Source of the DNA: Bacteroidales bacterium
Lineage (GTDB): Bacteria > Bacteroidota > Bacteroidia > Bacteroidales > GCA-2748055
DNA length: 5,294 nt
Direction: 5' to 3'
Assembly: GCA_029934875.1 (NCBI GenBank)
Contig: JAOZLK010000357.1
Coordinates: 1 to 5,294 of the forward strand
Shown here one piece after another: positions 1 to 5,294 of the stretch. The notes beneath the pieces were generated by a model. That model ran no database searches. It was given only the letters and a program-made list of their open reading frames with translations, and was not told the DNA's origin. How positions within the stretch are numbered: the stretch's first letter is position 1; the number at the start of each line of letters is the position of its first letter. The position numbers and the translations under genes are program-made.

Positions 1-342
1 TTTCTTATCTTCAAGAATCACAAGTTGGTTCCCAATTGCCCCTCCAATGGTAAGGCTTACTAACCCTGCCATTTCCCGCTTGAAATACTCCTGGTTCTGA
101 CCGTCAAATACACGTATGAATCCTGGCTCTCCGGATGAGATTAGCAAATCCTGAAGAGGTGAAAATTCCCGATCGCTTGGATCCGGGTCCATTGTAAGCA
201 GGGGACCACTGCCCATAGGCCCCTCGGTACGAAGCCACTCAATGGCTGCAGAGGCAGGCATGCTTCCAACGGCTGCCACCCCACCCATGATTGTAAATTT
301 CTTCAGAAAATCGCGTCGCTTTTCCGGGTTAATGAAAGACAT
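1..342 (-). CDS. Tat-exported protein of unknown function (N-terminal part; runs off the left edge)
   Basis: The reverse strand is open from an ATG at 342 to the window edge, giving 114 codons with no stop. The protein begins MSFINPEKRRDFLKKF, a strong twin-arginine signal (R9-R10, KRRDFLKK). A short hydrophobic stretch (about 17-29) and an A-S-A cleavage site near residue 32 follow, so the mature protein should be exported folded, probably to the periplasm. The mature start (about 36-114) contains acidic and Pro-rich segments (MDPDPSDREF) and a Gly-rich hydrophobic stretch, LVSLTIGGAIGNQL, at about 94-107. I do not recognise the family. The start is chosen because it places the Tat motif at the usual distance from the N-terminus. 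An in-frame GTG at 435 would bury it. The gene lies downstream of the M55 remnant on the same strand, 89 bp away, and may have its own promoter (372-379). Certain as a coding region, unknown in function. Confidence 0.8.
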   Translation of the reverse strand, partial: MSFINPEKRRDFLKKFTIMGGVAAVGSMPASAAIEWLRTEGPMGSGPLLTMDPDPSDREFSPLQDLLISSGEPGFIRVFDGQNQEYFKREMAGLVSLTIGGAIGNQLVILEDKK

Positions 343-349
343 CTGGTCT

Positions 350-367
350 GGTTTTGGTTTTGGTTTT
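350..367. repeat. Three tandem GGTTTT hexamers in the leader of the left-edge gene
   Basis: GGTTTT is repeated three times without interruption at 350-355, 356-361 and 362-367 (AAAACC on the minus strand). It lies 8 bp upstream of the ATG at 342, between that start and the candidate -7 box at 372-379, so it would form most of the 5' leader of the Tat-exported protein. A hexamer tract can gain or lose units by slippage, which here would change leader length but not reading frame. With only three units it may simply be chance. Confidence 0.6.
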
Positions 368-371
368 ATCC

Positions 372-379
372 CAAAGATA
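372..379 (-). promoter_or_regulatory. Candidate Bacteroidota -7 promoter box for the left-edge gene
   Basis: The minus strand reads TATCTTTG, an exact match to the Bacteroidota sigma-ABfr -7 consensus TAnnTTTG, about 29 bp before the ATG at 342. Transcription would start around the GGTTTT tract. I find no TTTG-type -33 box at the usual distance upstream, so this is a half-match only. If real, it gives the Tat-exported gene its own promoter, independent of the M55 remnant. Confidence 0.35.
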
Positions 380-385
380 ACATGA

Positions 386-426
386 TTAATTTCGTTTTTA
401 ATGGGAGAGGCACTACTAGAAATTAA
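386..426. other. AT-rich inverted repeat between M55 remnant and left-edge gene
   Basis: TTAATTTC at 386-393 is the exact reverse complement of GAAATTAA at 419-426, with a 25-nt loop. It sits just past the stop of the M55 remnant. The stem is only 8 bp, mostly A-T, and the loop is long, so it would be weak. It is not a convincing intrinsic terminator and could be chance in AT-rich DNA. Confidence 0.2.
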
Positions 427-431
427 GAATA

Positions 432-653
432 TCACGTGGGTCCACCATCCTTCAAACCCCGGATTACCTCAGAAAGGTCGTCCATAAAATACTCACAGGC
501 CTGTATATTCTGCGGCGTATCCTTTTCCCGGGTCTGGGAAAACTTGTACACGCCGCTAACCCCTTCCAGATCTGTTAAAATATAGATTTTCTTTTGCGCT
601 GACACCGAAGTGACTGCCACGATTAATAACAATATGAGTACCGGATATTTCAT
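432..653 (-). pseudogene. Truncated secreted M55 (DppA-like) D-aminopeptidase remnant
   Basis: This is a 73-codon reading frame. Residues 1-19 form a lipid-spanning signal peptide (MKYPVLILLLIVAVTSVSA) with a likely cleavage before Q20. Residues 21-73 (KKIYILTDLEGVSGVYKFSQ...) match the start of peptidase family M55: strand 1 with the D-x-E-G-x-S/T-G motif at D28-L-E30-G, then a helix ending in GLKDGGPT. In Bacillus DppA the matching Asp and Glu are two zinc ligands, and the remaining ligands (two His, one Glu) lie further on. Family members are usually around 270 residues. Here TGA then TAA end the frame exactly where the T-E-V-x-V-x-D-S-H segment with the next ligand should appear. No M55-like sequence follows in the 89 bp before the next gene. 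In the shifted frame from 435 the codons read VIFLI, which could be the decayed next strand. It is unlikely to be an active enzyme. A sequencing or assembly deletion is an alternative to true decay. Confidence 0.7.
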
Positions 654-695
654 AACTCTTCATTTTATAAATGAATAATAAATCCTACTTTCAAT

Positions 696-722
696 CAAAT
701 TTACTATAAAACACATTAGCAA
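696..722 (-). promoter_or_regulatory. Candidate Bacteroidota promoter (-33/-7) for the M55 remnant
   Basis: The minus strand carries TAAATTTG (696-703), an exact TAnnTTTG -7 match. It is preceded, after 16 bp, by TTG (720-722), which could serve as the -33 box. The start codon at 653 lies about 43 bp downstream, giving a plausible short leader. The spacer is slightly shorter than commonly quoted for this phylum. It lies in the 84-bp divergent region and so could also influence the plus-strand oxidoreductase operon. If active, it means the broken M55 gene is still transcribed and may feed the gene behind it. Confidence 0.45.
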
Positions 723-737
723 TAAAAATATGCTATC

Positions 738-2087
738 ATGACAATAAACTCAAGAAGAGACTTTATTAAAAAAACGACCGCAGCTTCGGCAGTTCTCTCT
801 GTAGGAGGCATTCTACCCGCTTTCAGTGCAAAAAGCTATGGTCGCATCATGGGCTCCAATGAAAGAATCGGGGTATCGGTGATGGGCGTAAATTCAAGAG
901 GGAAAGCACTCGCTTCAAATTTTGCACAGCAGAAAGATTGTGATGTACTCCATATTTGTGATGTGGATAGCAGGGCAATTATAGCATGTCAAAAAGAATT
1001 AGAGACAGCCCAGGAGATAAAAACCAAAGGGTTCCGTGATTTCAGGGAATCGATGCAAGACCAGGACATCGATGCAATGGTCATTGCTGCTCCCGATCAC
1101 TGGCATGCTCCTGCAGCCCTGTTAGCCATGCAGGCAGGGAAACATGTCTATCTGGAAAAACCCAGTAGTCATAACCCCCGGGAAGGTGAAATTCTTATAG
1201 AAGCAGCAGCCAAATATGGTAAGGCGGTACAATTGGGCAACCAACGGCGGTCATTTCCCAATGTGATACAGGGTATGCAGGAATTAAAAGACGGGATCAT
1301 TGGTCGTGCTTATTTTGGAAAGGGTTGGTATGCAAATAACAGGGGTCCGATTGGGACAGGAACAGAGACCCCGGTACCGGAGTGGCTCGATTGGGATCTC
1401 TGGCAGGGCCCTGCTCCCAGGATGGTATACAAAGATAACCTGGTTCACTATAACTGGCACTGGTTCTGGCATTGGGGCACGGGCGAAGCATTGAATAATG
1501 GCACCCATATGATTGATCTCCTGCGATGGGGTCTAGAAGTAGAGTATCCTAAGAAAGTGAGCTCAAACGGGGGAAGATACCGGTATCAGGATGATTGGGA
1601 AACACCGGACACTCAGGTAATAAATCTCGATTTTCCTGAGGGTGTTACGATGACCTGGGAAGGAAGAAGTTGTAATGGAAAGCCCACTGAAGGAAGTGGA
1701 GCCGGGGTGATTATTTATGCAGAAAAAGGCAGTATACTATTTCCAGGAGGCAATAACTATACCATTTACGATCTTGATAATAAGCTTGTAAAAGAAGTGA
1801 AAGTGGAACAAAAAATGGATACAGGAAACCTGGTTAGTCCTTTTAATATTCTGGATGCCATGCACATTAATAATTTCTTTGACGGGATCAGGAATGGAAG
1901 TAACAGGCTCAATGCAGATATTGAATCCGGACATAAAAGCACTTTGCTTGTGCAACTAGGCAACATTGCTCAGCGTGTGGGACATTCTCTTGAAATTGAT
2001 CCAAAAACCGGTCATATATTAAAAGATAAAGAAGCAATGAAATACTGGTACCGAAGCTATGAAAAAGGCTGGGAAATGAAACTTTAG
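738..2087 (+). CDS. Tat-exported Gfo/Idh/MocA-family oxidoreductase (first of three)
   Basis: A 449-aa protein, full length for the exported, bacterial-type C-terminal subgroup of Gfo/Idh/MocA NAD(P)-dependent oxidoreductases, which act on sugars, polyols and related compounds. Residues 5-12 (SRRDFIKK) form a near-perfect twin-arginine motif, followed by a hydrophobic stretch to about 31. The Rossmann domain spans about 43-165. Its nucleotide loop reads G50-V-N-S-R-G55, with Asn where GxGxxG has its middle Gly. The acidic residue ending strand 2 is in CDVD (75-78), and the loop APDHWH (118-123) precedes the hallmark E140-K141-P142. The C-terminal domain has QGPAPR (223-228) and the motif ALNNGTHMID with H257, and ends YEKGWEM, typical of this subgroup. 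N253 stands where inositol dehydrogenase has its catalytic Asp. No Shine-Dalgarno precedes the start, which is fixed by the Tat motif. It leads the putative operon. I see no plus-strand TAnnTTTG box upstream. Substrate unknown. Confidence 0.93.
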   Translation: MTINSRRDFIKKTTAASAVLSVGGILPAFSAKSYGRIMGSNERIGVSVMGVNSRGKALASNFAQQKDCDVLHICDVDSRAIIACQKELETAQEIKTKGFRDFRESMQDQDIDAMVIAAPDHWHAPAALLAMQAGKHVYLEKPSSHNPREGEILIEAAAKYGKAVQLGNQRRSFPNVIQGMQELKDGIIGRAYFGKGWYANNRGPIGTGTETPVPEWLDWDLWQGPAPRMVYKDNLVHYNWHWFWHWGTGEALNNGTHMIDLLRWGLEVEYPKKVSSNGGRYRYQDDWETPDTQVINLDFPEGVTMTWEGRSCNGKPTEGSGAGVIIYAEKGSILFPGGNNYTIYDLDNKLVKEVKVEQKMDTGNLVSPFNILDAMHINNFFDGIRNGSNRLNADIESGHKSTLLVQLGNIAQRVGHSLEIDPKTGHILKDKEAMKYWYRSYEKGWEMKL

Positions 2088-2110
2088 TATGTCAAGGAAA
2101 AAAATTACAT

Positions 2111-3115
2111 ATGAAATCCAGAAGATCATTTATCAAAAACATGGGCAAAGGAGCCGCATTGTCTACGGTTGCACTTTCTCCAGGCACTGCTTTTGCATCA
2201 CAATTATTTTCGGAGCCTGACCAAAAGGCAAAACAAATCCAGATCGGGATAATCGGAGCTGAAAATTCTCATACAATTGGCTTTGGCAAAATGTTTAATG
2301 TGGAGAAAAAGTTTCCCGGAGTGGAAGTAAAATATGTATGGGGTGAAACCGATGAGTTTGCCAGTAATGCTGCCTCTAAAGGGAGTATCCCCAATATTGT
2401 AAAAGATCCCAAAGAGATGTTGGGGAAAATTGATGCACTGATTGTCGATCACCGGCATGCAAAATATCACCTCAAAGCTGCAATCCCCTTTATTAAAGCT
2501 GGTATTCCAACATTTATCGACAAGCCATTTTGTTACCGGGCGGCAGAAGGGAAAGAATTTCTGGAACTGGCCCGAAAGCTGGGGACACCAGTAACTTCTT
2601 ACAGCTCAATTGCTCATAGCAATGCTACTTATGATATAAAAAAGCAATTGGAATCCATGGAGATAATCAATCAGGTAGTAAGGTACGGCCCCCTGGATAT
2701 GGATTCGAAATATGGCGGGATATTTTTCTATGGTGTACATCTGGTACAGCCCCTGATGAATATGTTTGGTGAAGATATAGAAAGGGTGAGGGTCACAAGA
2801 AACGGGCAGAATGGAAGCGCTAACCTGGTATTTTCAAGTGGCTTGTTTGCAACCCTGATTTTTAAGAATCTTGCATATGACTGGGAAACATTTGTGGAGA
2901 CAAAAGAAGGCCTGGTTGAACTCAAATCCCGCGTGGAGGAAAGCGATCCTGCAATAAATTATGTGGATATGGTTCATATGTTCCGAACCGGAAAAGAACC
3001 CCGCTCCCACCAAAGTATCTTGAATTGTGTTTCGGTACTTGAAGCCTTAGAAAAATCCGTTGCCAGTCAGAACTGGGAAAAGGTATTATCTTACTCATTA
3101 CAAAGAACTAGTTAA
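2111..3115 (+). CDS. Divergent Tat-exported Gfo/Idh/MocA-like protein (second of three)
   Basis: A 334-aa protein, about 100 residues shorter than its two neighbours. Residues 3-10 (SRRSFIKN) form a twin-arginine motif, with an A-F-A cleavage site near 29. A Rossmann-like domain follows from about 42 ([15 protein letters not shown]). The nucleotide loop keeps only the first Gly (G49) of GxGxxG. DHRHAKYH (113-120) occupies the place of the PxxxH loop. The family EKP motif is D137-K138-P139, so the lysine is kept. H210 in [10 protein letters not shown] matches the catalytic His of inositol dehydrogenase, but F206 replaces the Asp four residues earlier. It belongs to a different branch from the flanking paralogues and lacks their shared AKSYxxIxGxNERI linker after the signal. 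The start follows the previous stop by 23 bp, with AAGGA at 2094-2098, 12 nt upstream, a poor Shine-Dalgarno distance. It could be an enzyme with altered cofactor use or a non-catalytic partner. Function is inferred only at family level. Confidence 0.88.
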   Translation: MKSRRSFIKNMGKGAALSTVALSPGTAFASQLFSEPDQKAKQIQIGIIGAENSHTIGFGKMFNVEKKFPGVEVKYVWGETDEFASNAASKGSIPNIVKDPKEMLGKIDALIVDHRHAKYHLKAAIPFIKAGIPTFIDKPFCYRAAEGKEFLELARKLGTPVTSYSSIAHSNATYDIKKQLESMEIINQVVRYGPLDMDSKYGGIFFYGVHLVQPLMNMFGEDIERVRVTRNGQNGSANLVFSSGLFATLIFKNLAYDWETFVETKEGLVELKSRVEESDPAINYVDMVHMFRTGKEPRSHQSILNCVSVLEALEKSVASQNWEKVLSYSLQRTS

Positions 3116-3126
3116 ATAAGAGGAAA

Positions 3127-4419
3127 ATGGGAACAACTAATATTTCAAGAAGGCAATTTGCCATCCGCTTAGCAGGCACAACAGCCGGCATTGCCACATT
3201 CGGAAGCACCCTGGGTATGGCAGCAAAAAGTTATTCGCAGATCATTGGAGCAAATGAAAGGATCAATATTGGCGTAATTGGTTGCGGTAGTATGGCAAAT
3301 GCCCATATGGAGGCTTTATTGCAAATGAAACAATCAGATAATGTTGAGATTACCGCAGTCTGTGATGTATATTCAAACCGCTTAGACAGGGCCAAAGAAT
3401 TAACAAAAGCAAAAGCATACAAAAATTATCAGGAAATTCTGAAAAATAAAGATATCGATTATGTGCTCATCGCCACACCCGAACACTGGCATTACCAAAT
3501 GACCCTGGATACAATTGATGCAGGGAAACACATCTATGTTGAAAAGCCGATGACGCATACCATTGAACAAGCCAAAGACATTGTTGCGAAAGTTGCATTG
3601 GCCAAATTGAAATTGCAAGTAGGAGTGCAGGGCATGTCAGATGATTCGTATGAAACCGCGCATAAAATGATTCAGGAGGGTGCTCTTGGGAAGGTGGTCA
3701 TGGCACACATCGATTATTCCAGGAATTATCCTGGTGATTTCTGGACCAAAAAAATCGATCCTGATGTCAAACCTGGGATAAATCTTGATTGGGAAGCATG
3801 GCTCGGTCCAGCACCAAAAATACCCTGGGATCCCAAAAGGTATTTTGAATGGAGACGATACTGGGATTATTCAGGAGGGATTGCTACAGATCTTTTTATT
3901 CACCGGGTCACAAGAATCATTAAATCGGTGGGCTTAAGTTTTCCGGATTATGTAGTAGCGACCGGTGGTAAATGGAATTTTGTGGAAAGTGTTGCTGAGA
4001 TACCTGATACCTTTAACATGATGCTGGATTATCCGGAAAAAACCACGGTTATGCTGGTTTCATCACTGGCAAATGATACACCGATCCGGCACGTCATCAG
4101 AGGACACAAAGCAACGCTGGAATTTACCAGAGAAGGTTTCACCATCACACCACAAGAAACATCAAACCAGGACGCTATCAGCAGCACAGGTGAAGATATT
4201 GGAGGTTCAGGACTTTTCACCCATCAAAAGACAGGTGCTGAGGATATTACTTTACATCACCGGAATTTACAAAATGCAATCAGGAAAAACGAAGCCTTAA
4301 AATGCGACCAGACCCTTGGCTTTTATGGTGTCGTAGCATGTATGATGGGTGTCCAGTCCTTACGTCACAGGAAATACCTCAAATGGGACCCACAAAATAA
4401 AACGGTCATAGAAAACTGA
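3127..4419 (+). CDS. Tat-exported Gfo/Idh/MocA-family oxidoreductase (third of three)
   Basis: A 430-aa protein, full length for the exported subgroup. Residues 7-14 (SRRQFAIR) form the twin-arginine motif, then a hydrophobic stretch to about 33. The Rossmann domain spans about 47-165. The dinucleotide loop GCGSMA (52-57) keeps the first two Gly of GxGxxG and has Ala at the third position. VCDVYS (78-83) ends strand 2, ATPEHWH (116-122) forms the loop, and the hallmark is E139-K140-P141. In the C-terminal domain, [10 protein letters not shown] gives D255 and H259, which match the catalytic Asp-x-x-x-His of inositol dehydrogenase. With K140 this is the only complete set in the operon, so it is the best candidate for ordinary dehydrogenase chemistry. 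Like the first gene it has AKSYxxIxGxNERI after the signal and LGPAPK (226-231), so the two are closer paralogues. It starts 11 bp after the second gene, with AGAGGA immediately upstream. Substrate unknown; sugar or polyol inferred from the family. Confidence 0.93.
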   Translation: MGTTNISRRQFAIRLAGTTAGIATFGSTLGMAAKSYSQIIGANERINIGVIGCGSMANAHMEALLQMKQSDNVEITAVCDVYSNRLDRAKELTKAKAYKNYQEILKNKDIDYVLIATPEHWHYQMTLDTIDAGKHIYVEKPMTHTIEQAKDIVAKVALAKLKLQVGVQGMSDDSYETAHKMIQEGALGKVVMAHIDYSRNYPGDFWTKKIDPDVKPGINLDWEAWLGPAPKIPWDPKRYFEWRRYWDYSGGIATDLFIHRVTRIIKSVGLSFPDYVVATGGKWNFVESVAEIPDTFNMMLDYPEKTTVMLVSSLANDTPIRHVIRGHKATLEFTREGFTITPQETSNQDAISSTGEDIGGSGLFTHQKTGAEDITLHHRNLQNAIRKNEALKCDQTLGFYGVVACMMGVQSLRHRKYLKWDPQNKTVIEN

Positions 4420-4435
4420 AAAATTGGAAAGCAAT

Positions 4436-4483
4436 CAAGGGTATACAGTAAAGGTCAAACAGGAAATATCACTCTAACCCTTG
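4436..4483 (+). terminator. Possible weak stem-loop after the oxidoreductase operon
   Basis: CAAGGGT at 4436-4442 is the reverse complement of ACCCTTG at 4477-4483, with a 34-nt loop, 16 bp after the stop of the third oxidoreductase. There is no T-run after it and the loop is long, so it does not look like a classical intrinsic terminator. A second ACCCTTG at 4543-4549 could pair instead. I note it because no better terminator is visible between the operon and the ATPase gene. Confidence 0.2.
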
Positions 4484-4493
4484 GAAATATCAC
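4462..4493 (+). repeat. 11-bp direct repeat GGAAATATCAC, two copies 21 bp apart
   Basis: GGAAATATCAC occurs exactly at 4462-4472 and 4483-4493, start-to-start 21 bp, about two helical turns. The core AAATATC occurs a third time at 4494-4500. The second copy overlaps the end of the first TCTAACCCTTGGA repeat. The spacing on one DNA face suits a protein-binding site, but nothing in the window shows what would bind. Confidence 0.6.
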
Positions 4494-4551
4494 AAATATC
4501 GAATTTCTAACCTATGTAAAATAAACGCCGTCTTTGTTTCTAACCCTTGGA
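4473..4551 (+). repeat. Three imperfect 13-bp repeats (TCTAACCCTTGGA) phased at exactly 33 bp
   Basis: TCTAACCCTTGGA is found exactly at 4473-4485 and 4539-4551. A diverged copy, TCTAACCTATGTA (10 of 13 identical), sits exactly midway at 4506-4518. All three start with TCTAACC and are spaced 33 and 33 bp. The intervening 20-bp stretches do not resemble each other. The array fills the 154-bp non-coding gap (4420-4573) between the oxidoreductase operon and the ATPase gene, and the last copy ends 22 bp before the ATPase start codon. Possible roles are phased binding sites for a regulator, or the edge of a larger repeat family. Three short, imperfect copies are too few to call a CRISPR array. Confidence 0.65.
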
Positions 4552-4568
4552 TAATTGATTTATATTTA
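4533..4568 (+). promoter_or_regulatory. Weak candidate promoter for the ATPase gene
   Basis: TTTG at 4533-4536 and TATATTTA at 4561-4568 resemble the Bacteroidota -33 and -7 boxes. The second differs from TAnnTTTG only at the last base. The spacer (24 bp) is a little long. The -7 box ends 5 bp before the ATG at 4574, implying an almost leaderless transcript, which fits the absence of a Shine-Dalgarno. The third TCTAACC repeat (4539-4551) would lie between the two boxes, where a bound protein would block polymerase. Tentative. Confidence 0.25.
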
Positions 4569-4573
4569 CCTAA

Positions 4574-5294
4574 ATGTATATTAAACGAAATATTGATAAC
4601 TATTTGCTTCAATGGAAAACCGAAACAAAAAGAAAGCCATTGTTATTACGAGGTGCAAGACAAGTAGGCAAGTCTTCTTCTGTAAAAGAGTTTGCTAAAG
4701 GCTTTGAGTATTTTCTGGAAATCAATTTTGAAGAAGACAAAAAAGTTCATGAAATATTTGATGGTAATTTGTCGCCAAAACAAATTTGCAGAGACCTATC
4801 GTTAATGTATGATGTTTCGATTATACCAGGACAAACTCTGATTTTTTTTGATGAAATACAATCTTGCATTCCTGCTATTTTGTCACTTCGCTTTTTTTAC
4901 GAAAAAATGCCAGAACAACACCTTGTTGCTGCTGGCTCCTTGCTTGAGTTTGCATTGCAGGAACTACCGTCTTTTGGTGTGGGACGTATTCGCTCTTTAT
5001 TTGTATATCCACTTTCATTCGATGAGTTTCTTAGTGCATTAGGGAATAAAAGTTTATTGCAAGCCAAAACAGAAGCATCAGAACTGTTACCATTATCCAA
5101 ACCTGTTCACAATAGAATAATCGCATTATTCAAAGAGTTTTTGATTATCGGTGGAATGCCAGAGGTTGTAGCAAACTACATAGAGACAAATGATGTGAGA
5201 CAATGCCAAAGAGTATTGGATGATCTTATCATCTCATTACAAGCAGATTTTGCAAAATATAAGAAAAGAATACCATCTCTGCGAATCAGAAAAG
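4574..5294 (+). CDS. AAA-type P-loop ATPase of the DUF4143-associated family (N-terminal part; runs off the right edge)
   Basis: An open frame from ATG 4574 to the window edge gives 240 codons without a stop. The protein starts MYIKRNIDNYLLQWK, typical of this family. It has a Walker A motif G27-A-R-Q-V-G-K33-S34 and a Walker B motif L-I-F-F-D93-E94-I. The AAGSLLEFAL segment (119-128) is in the sensor-1 region. PLSFDEFL (146-153) and IIGGMPEVV (191-199) are hallmark segments of the family. The usual C-terminal DUF4143 domain, which would start near residue 220, is cut off; family members are usually around 380-450 aa. These cytoplasmic ATPases are widespread, often multicopy and patchily distributed in Bacteroidota, and their role is not established. 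Codons are more AT-rich than in the upstream operon, which is compatible with separate ancestry. No Shine-Dalgarno is visible. The start is chosen because it is the first ATG and gives the family N-terminus. Confidence 0.9.
   Translation, partial: MYIKRNIDNYLLQWKTETKRKPLLLRGARQVGKSSSVKEFAKGFEYFLEINFEEDKKVHEIFDGNLSPKQICRDLSLMYDVSIIPGQTLIFFDEIQSCIPAILSLRFFYEKMPEQHLVAAGSLLEFALQELPSFGVGRIRSLFVYPLSFDEFLSALGNKSLLQAKTEASELLPLSKPVHNRIIALFKEFLIIGGMPEVVANYIETNDVRQCQRVLDDLIISLQADFAKYKKRIPSLRIRK

Noticed and set aside
343..435. Upstream in-frame extension of the left-edge gene from GTG 435
   Set aside because: The frame is open, but the extension would place about 40 residues before the twin-arginine motif and overlaps the M55 remnant; the ATG at 342 fits a Tat signal far better.
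654..737. A plus-strand promoter for the oxidoreductase operon
   Set aside because: The best match is TACTTTCA at about 686-693, which misses the last two consensus bases and has no -33 partner, so no feature is called.
730..741. Three-codon mini-frame ATG CTA TCA TGA whose stop overlaps the start of the first oxidoreductase
   Set aside because: The arrangement could allow translational coupling, but it is very short and has no Shine-Dalgarno; most likely chance.
1284..1508. Overlapping short reading frames on both strands inside the first oxidoreductase
   Set aside because: They shadow a strongly conserved part of the plus-strand protein and show no start signals or protein features of their own.
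3127..4419. Assignment of the third oxidoreductase as a GH109 glycosidase
   Set aside because: GH109 enzymes share the fold and Tat export, but nothing visible here separates this protein from the many other exported Gfo/Idh/MocA members, so only a family-level call is made.
4473..4551. A CRISPR array from regularly spaced repeats
   Set aside because: There are only three 13-bp repeats, one with three mismatches, separated by 20 bp. Repeats are too short and too few, and no cas gene is in view.
4897..5100. Minus-strand 67-codon reading frame
   Set aside because: It lies entirely inside the well-supported ATPase coding frame on the plus strand, has low-complexity Ser/Asn-rich content and no recognisable motif.

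Overview
The window looks like a chromosomal segment from a member of the Bacteroidota. This is inferred from four things: moderate-to-low GC, weak or absent Shine-Dalgarno sequences, two exact TAnnTTTG (Bacteroidota -7) boxes upstream of minus-strand genes, and gene content typical of the phylum (Tat-exported Gfo/Idh/MocA oxidoreductases, a secreted M55-type peptidase, an AAA/DUF4143 ATPase). A genus cannot be named from the sequence.

Layout. Positions 1-342 (minus) hold the first 114 codons of a Tat-exported protein of unknown function that runs off the left edge. Positions 432-653 (minus) hold a signal peptide plus the first ~50 residues of an M55 (DppA-like) D-aminopeptidase, which stops just before the segment carrying the third metal ligand and is best read as a gene remnant. 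An 84-bp divergent intergenic region follows. Positions 738-4419 (plus) hold three consecutive genes, spaced 23 and 11 bp apart, all encoding Tat-exported Gfo/Idh/MocA-family oxidoreductases (449, 334 and 430 aa). Positions 4420-4573 are non-coding and unusually repetitive: three TCTAACC-type repeats start exactly 33 bp apart, and an 11-bp direct repeat lies beside them. Positions 4574-5294 (plus) hold the first 240 codons of an AAA-type P-loop ATPase of the DUF4143-associated kind, running off the right edge.

How the genes may work together. The three oxidoreductases are close enough to be one transcription unit. Each begins with a clear twin-arginine signal, so the likely setting is NAD(P)-dependent oxidation/reduction or rearrangement of sugars or polyols in the periplasm or at the outer face of the inner membrane, with the cofactor loaded before export. 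The three are not equivalent. Only the third keeps all three residues that match the Lys/Asp/His catalytic set known from inositol dehydrogenase. The first has Asn in place of Asp. The second has DKP instead of EKP, lacks the GxGxxG loop and has Phe in place of Asp. No sugar transporter, isomerase, glycosidase or regulator is present, so the substrate cannot be read from the context. The ATPase appears unrelated: its codons are more AT-rich, and it is separated by the repeat region.

I see no RNA genes, CRISPR array or insertion sequence. I do not see clear evidence of a wholly new system. The most notable items are the triple oxidoreductase operon with divergent active sites, the truncated M55 gene, and the 33-bp-phased repeats in front of the ATPase.
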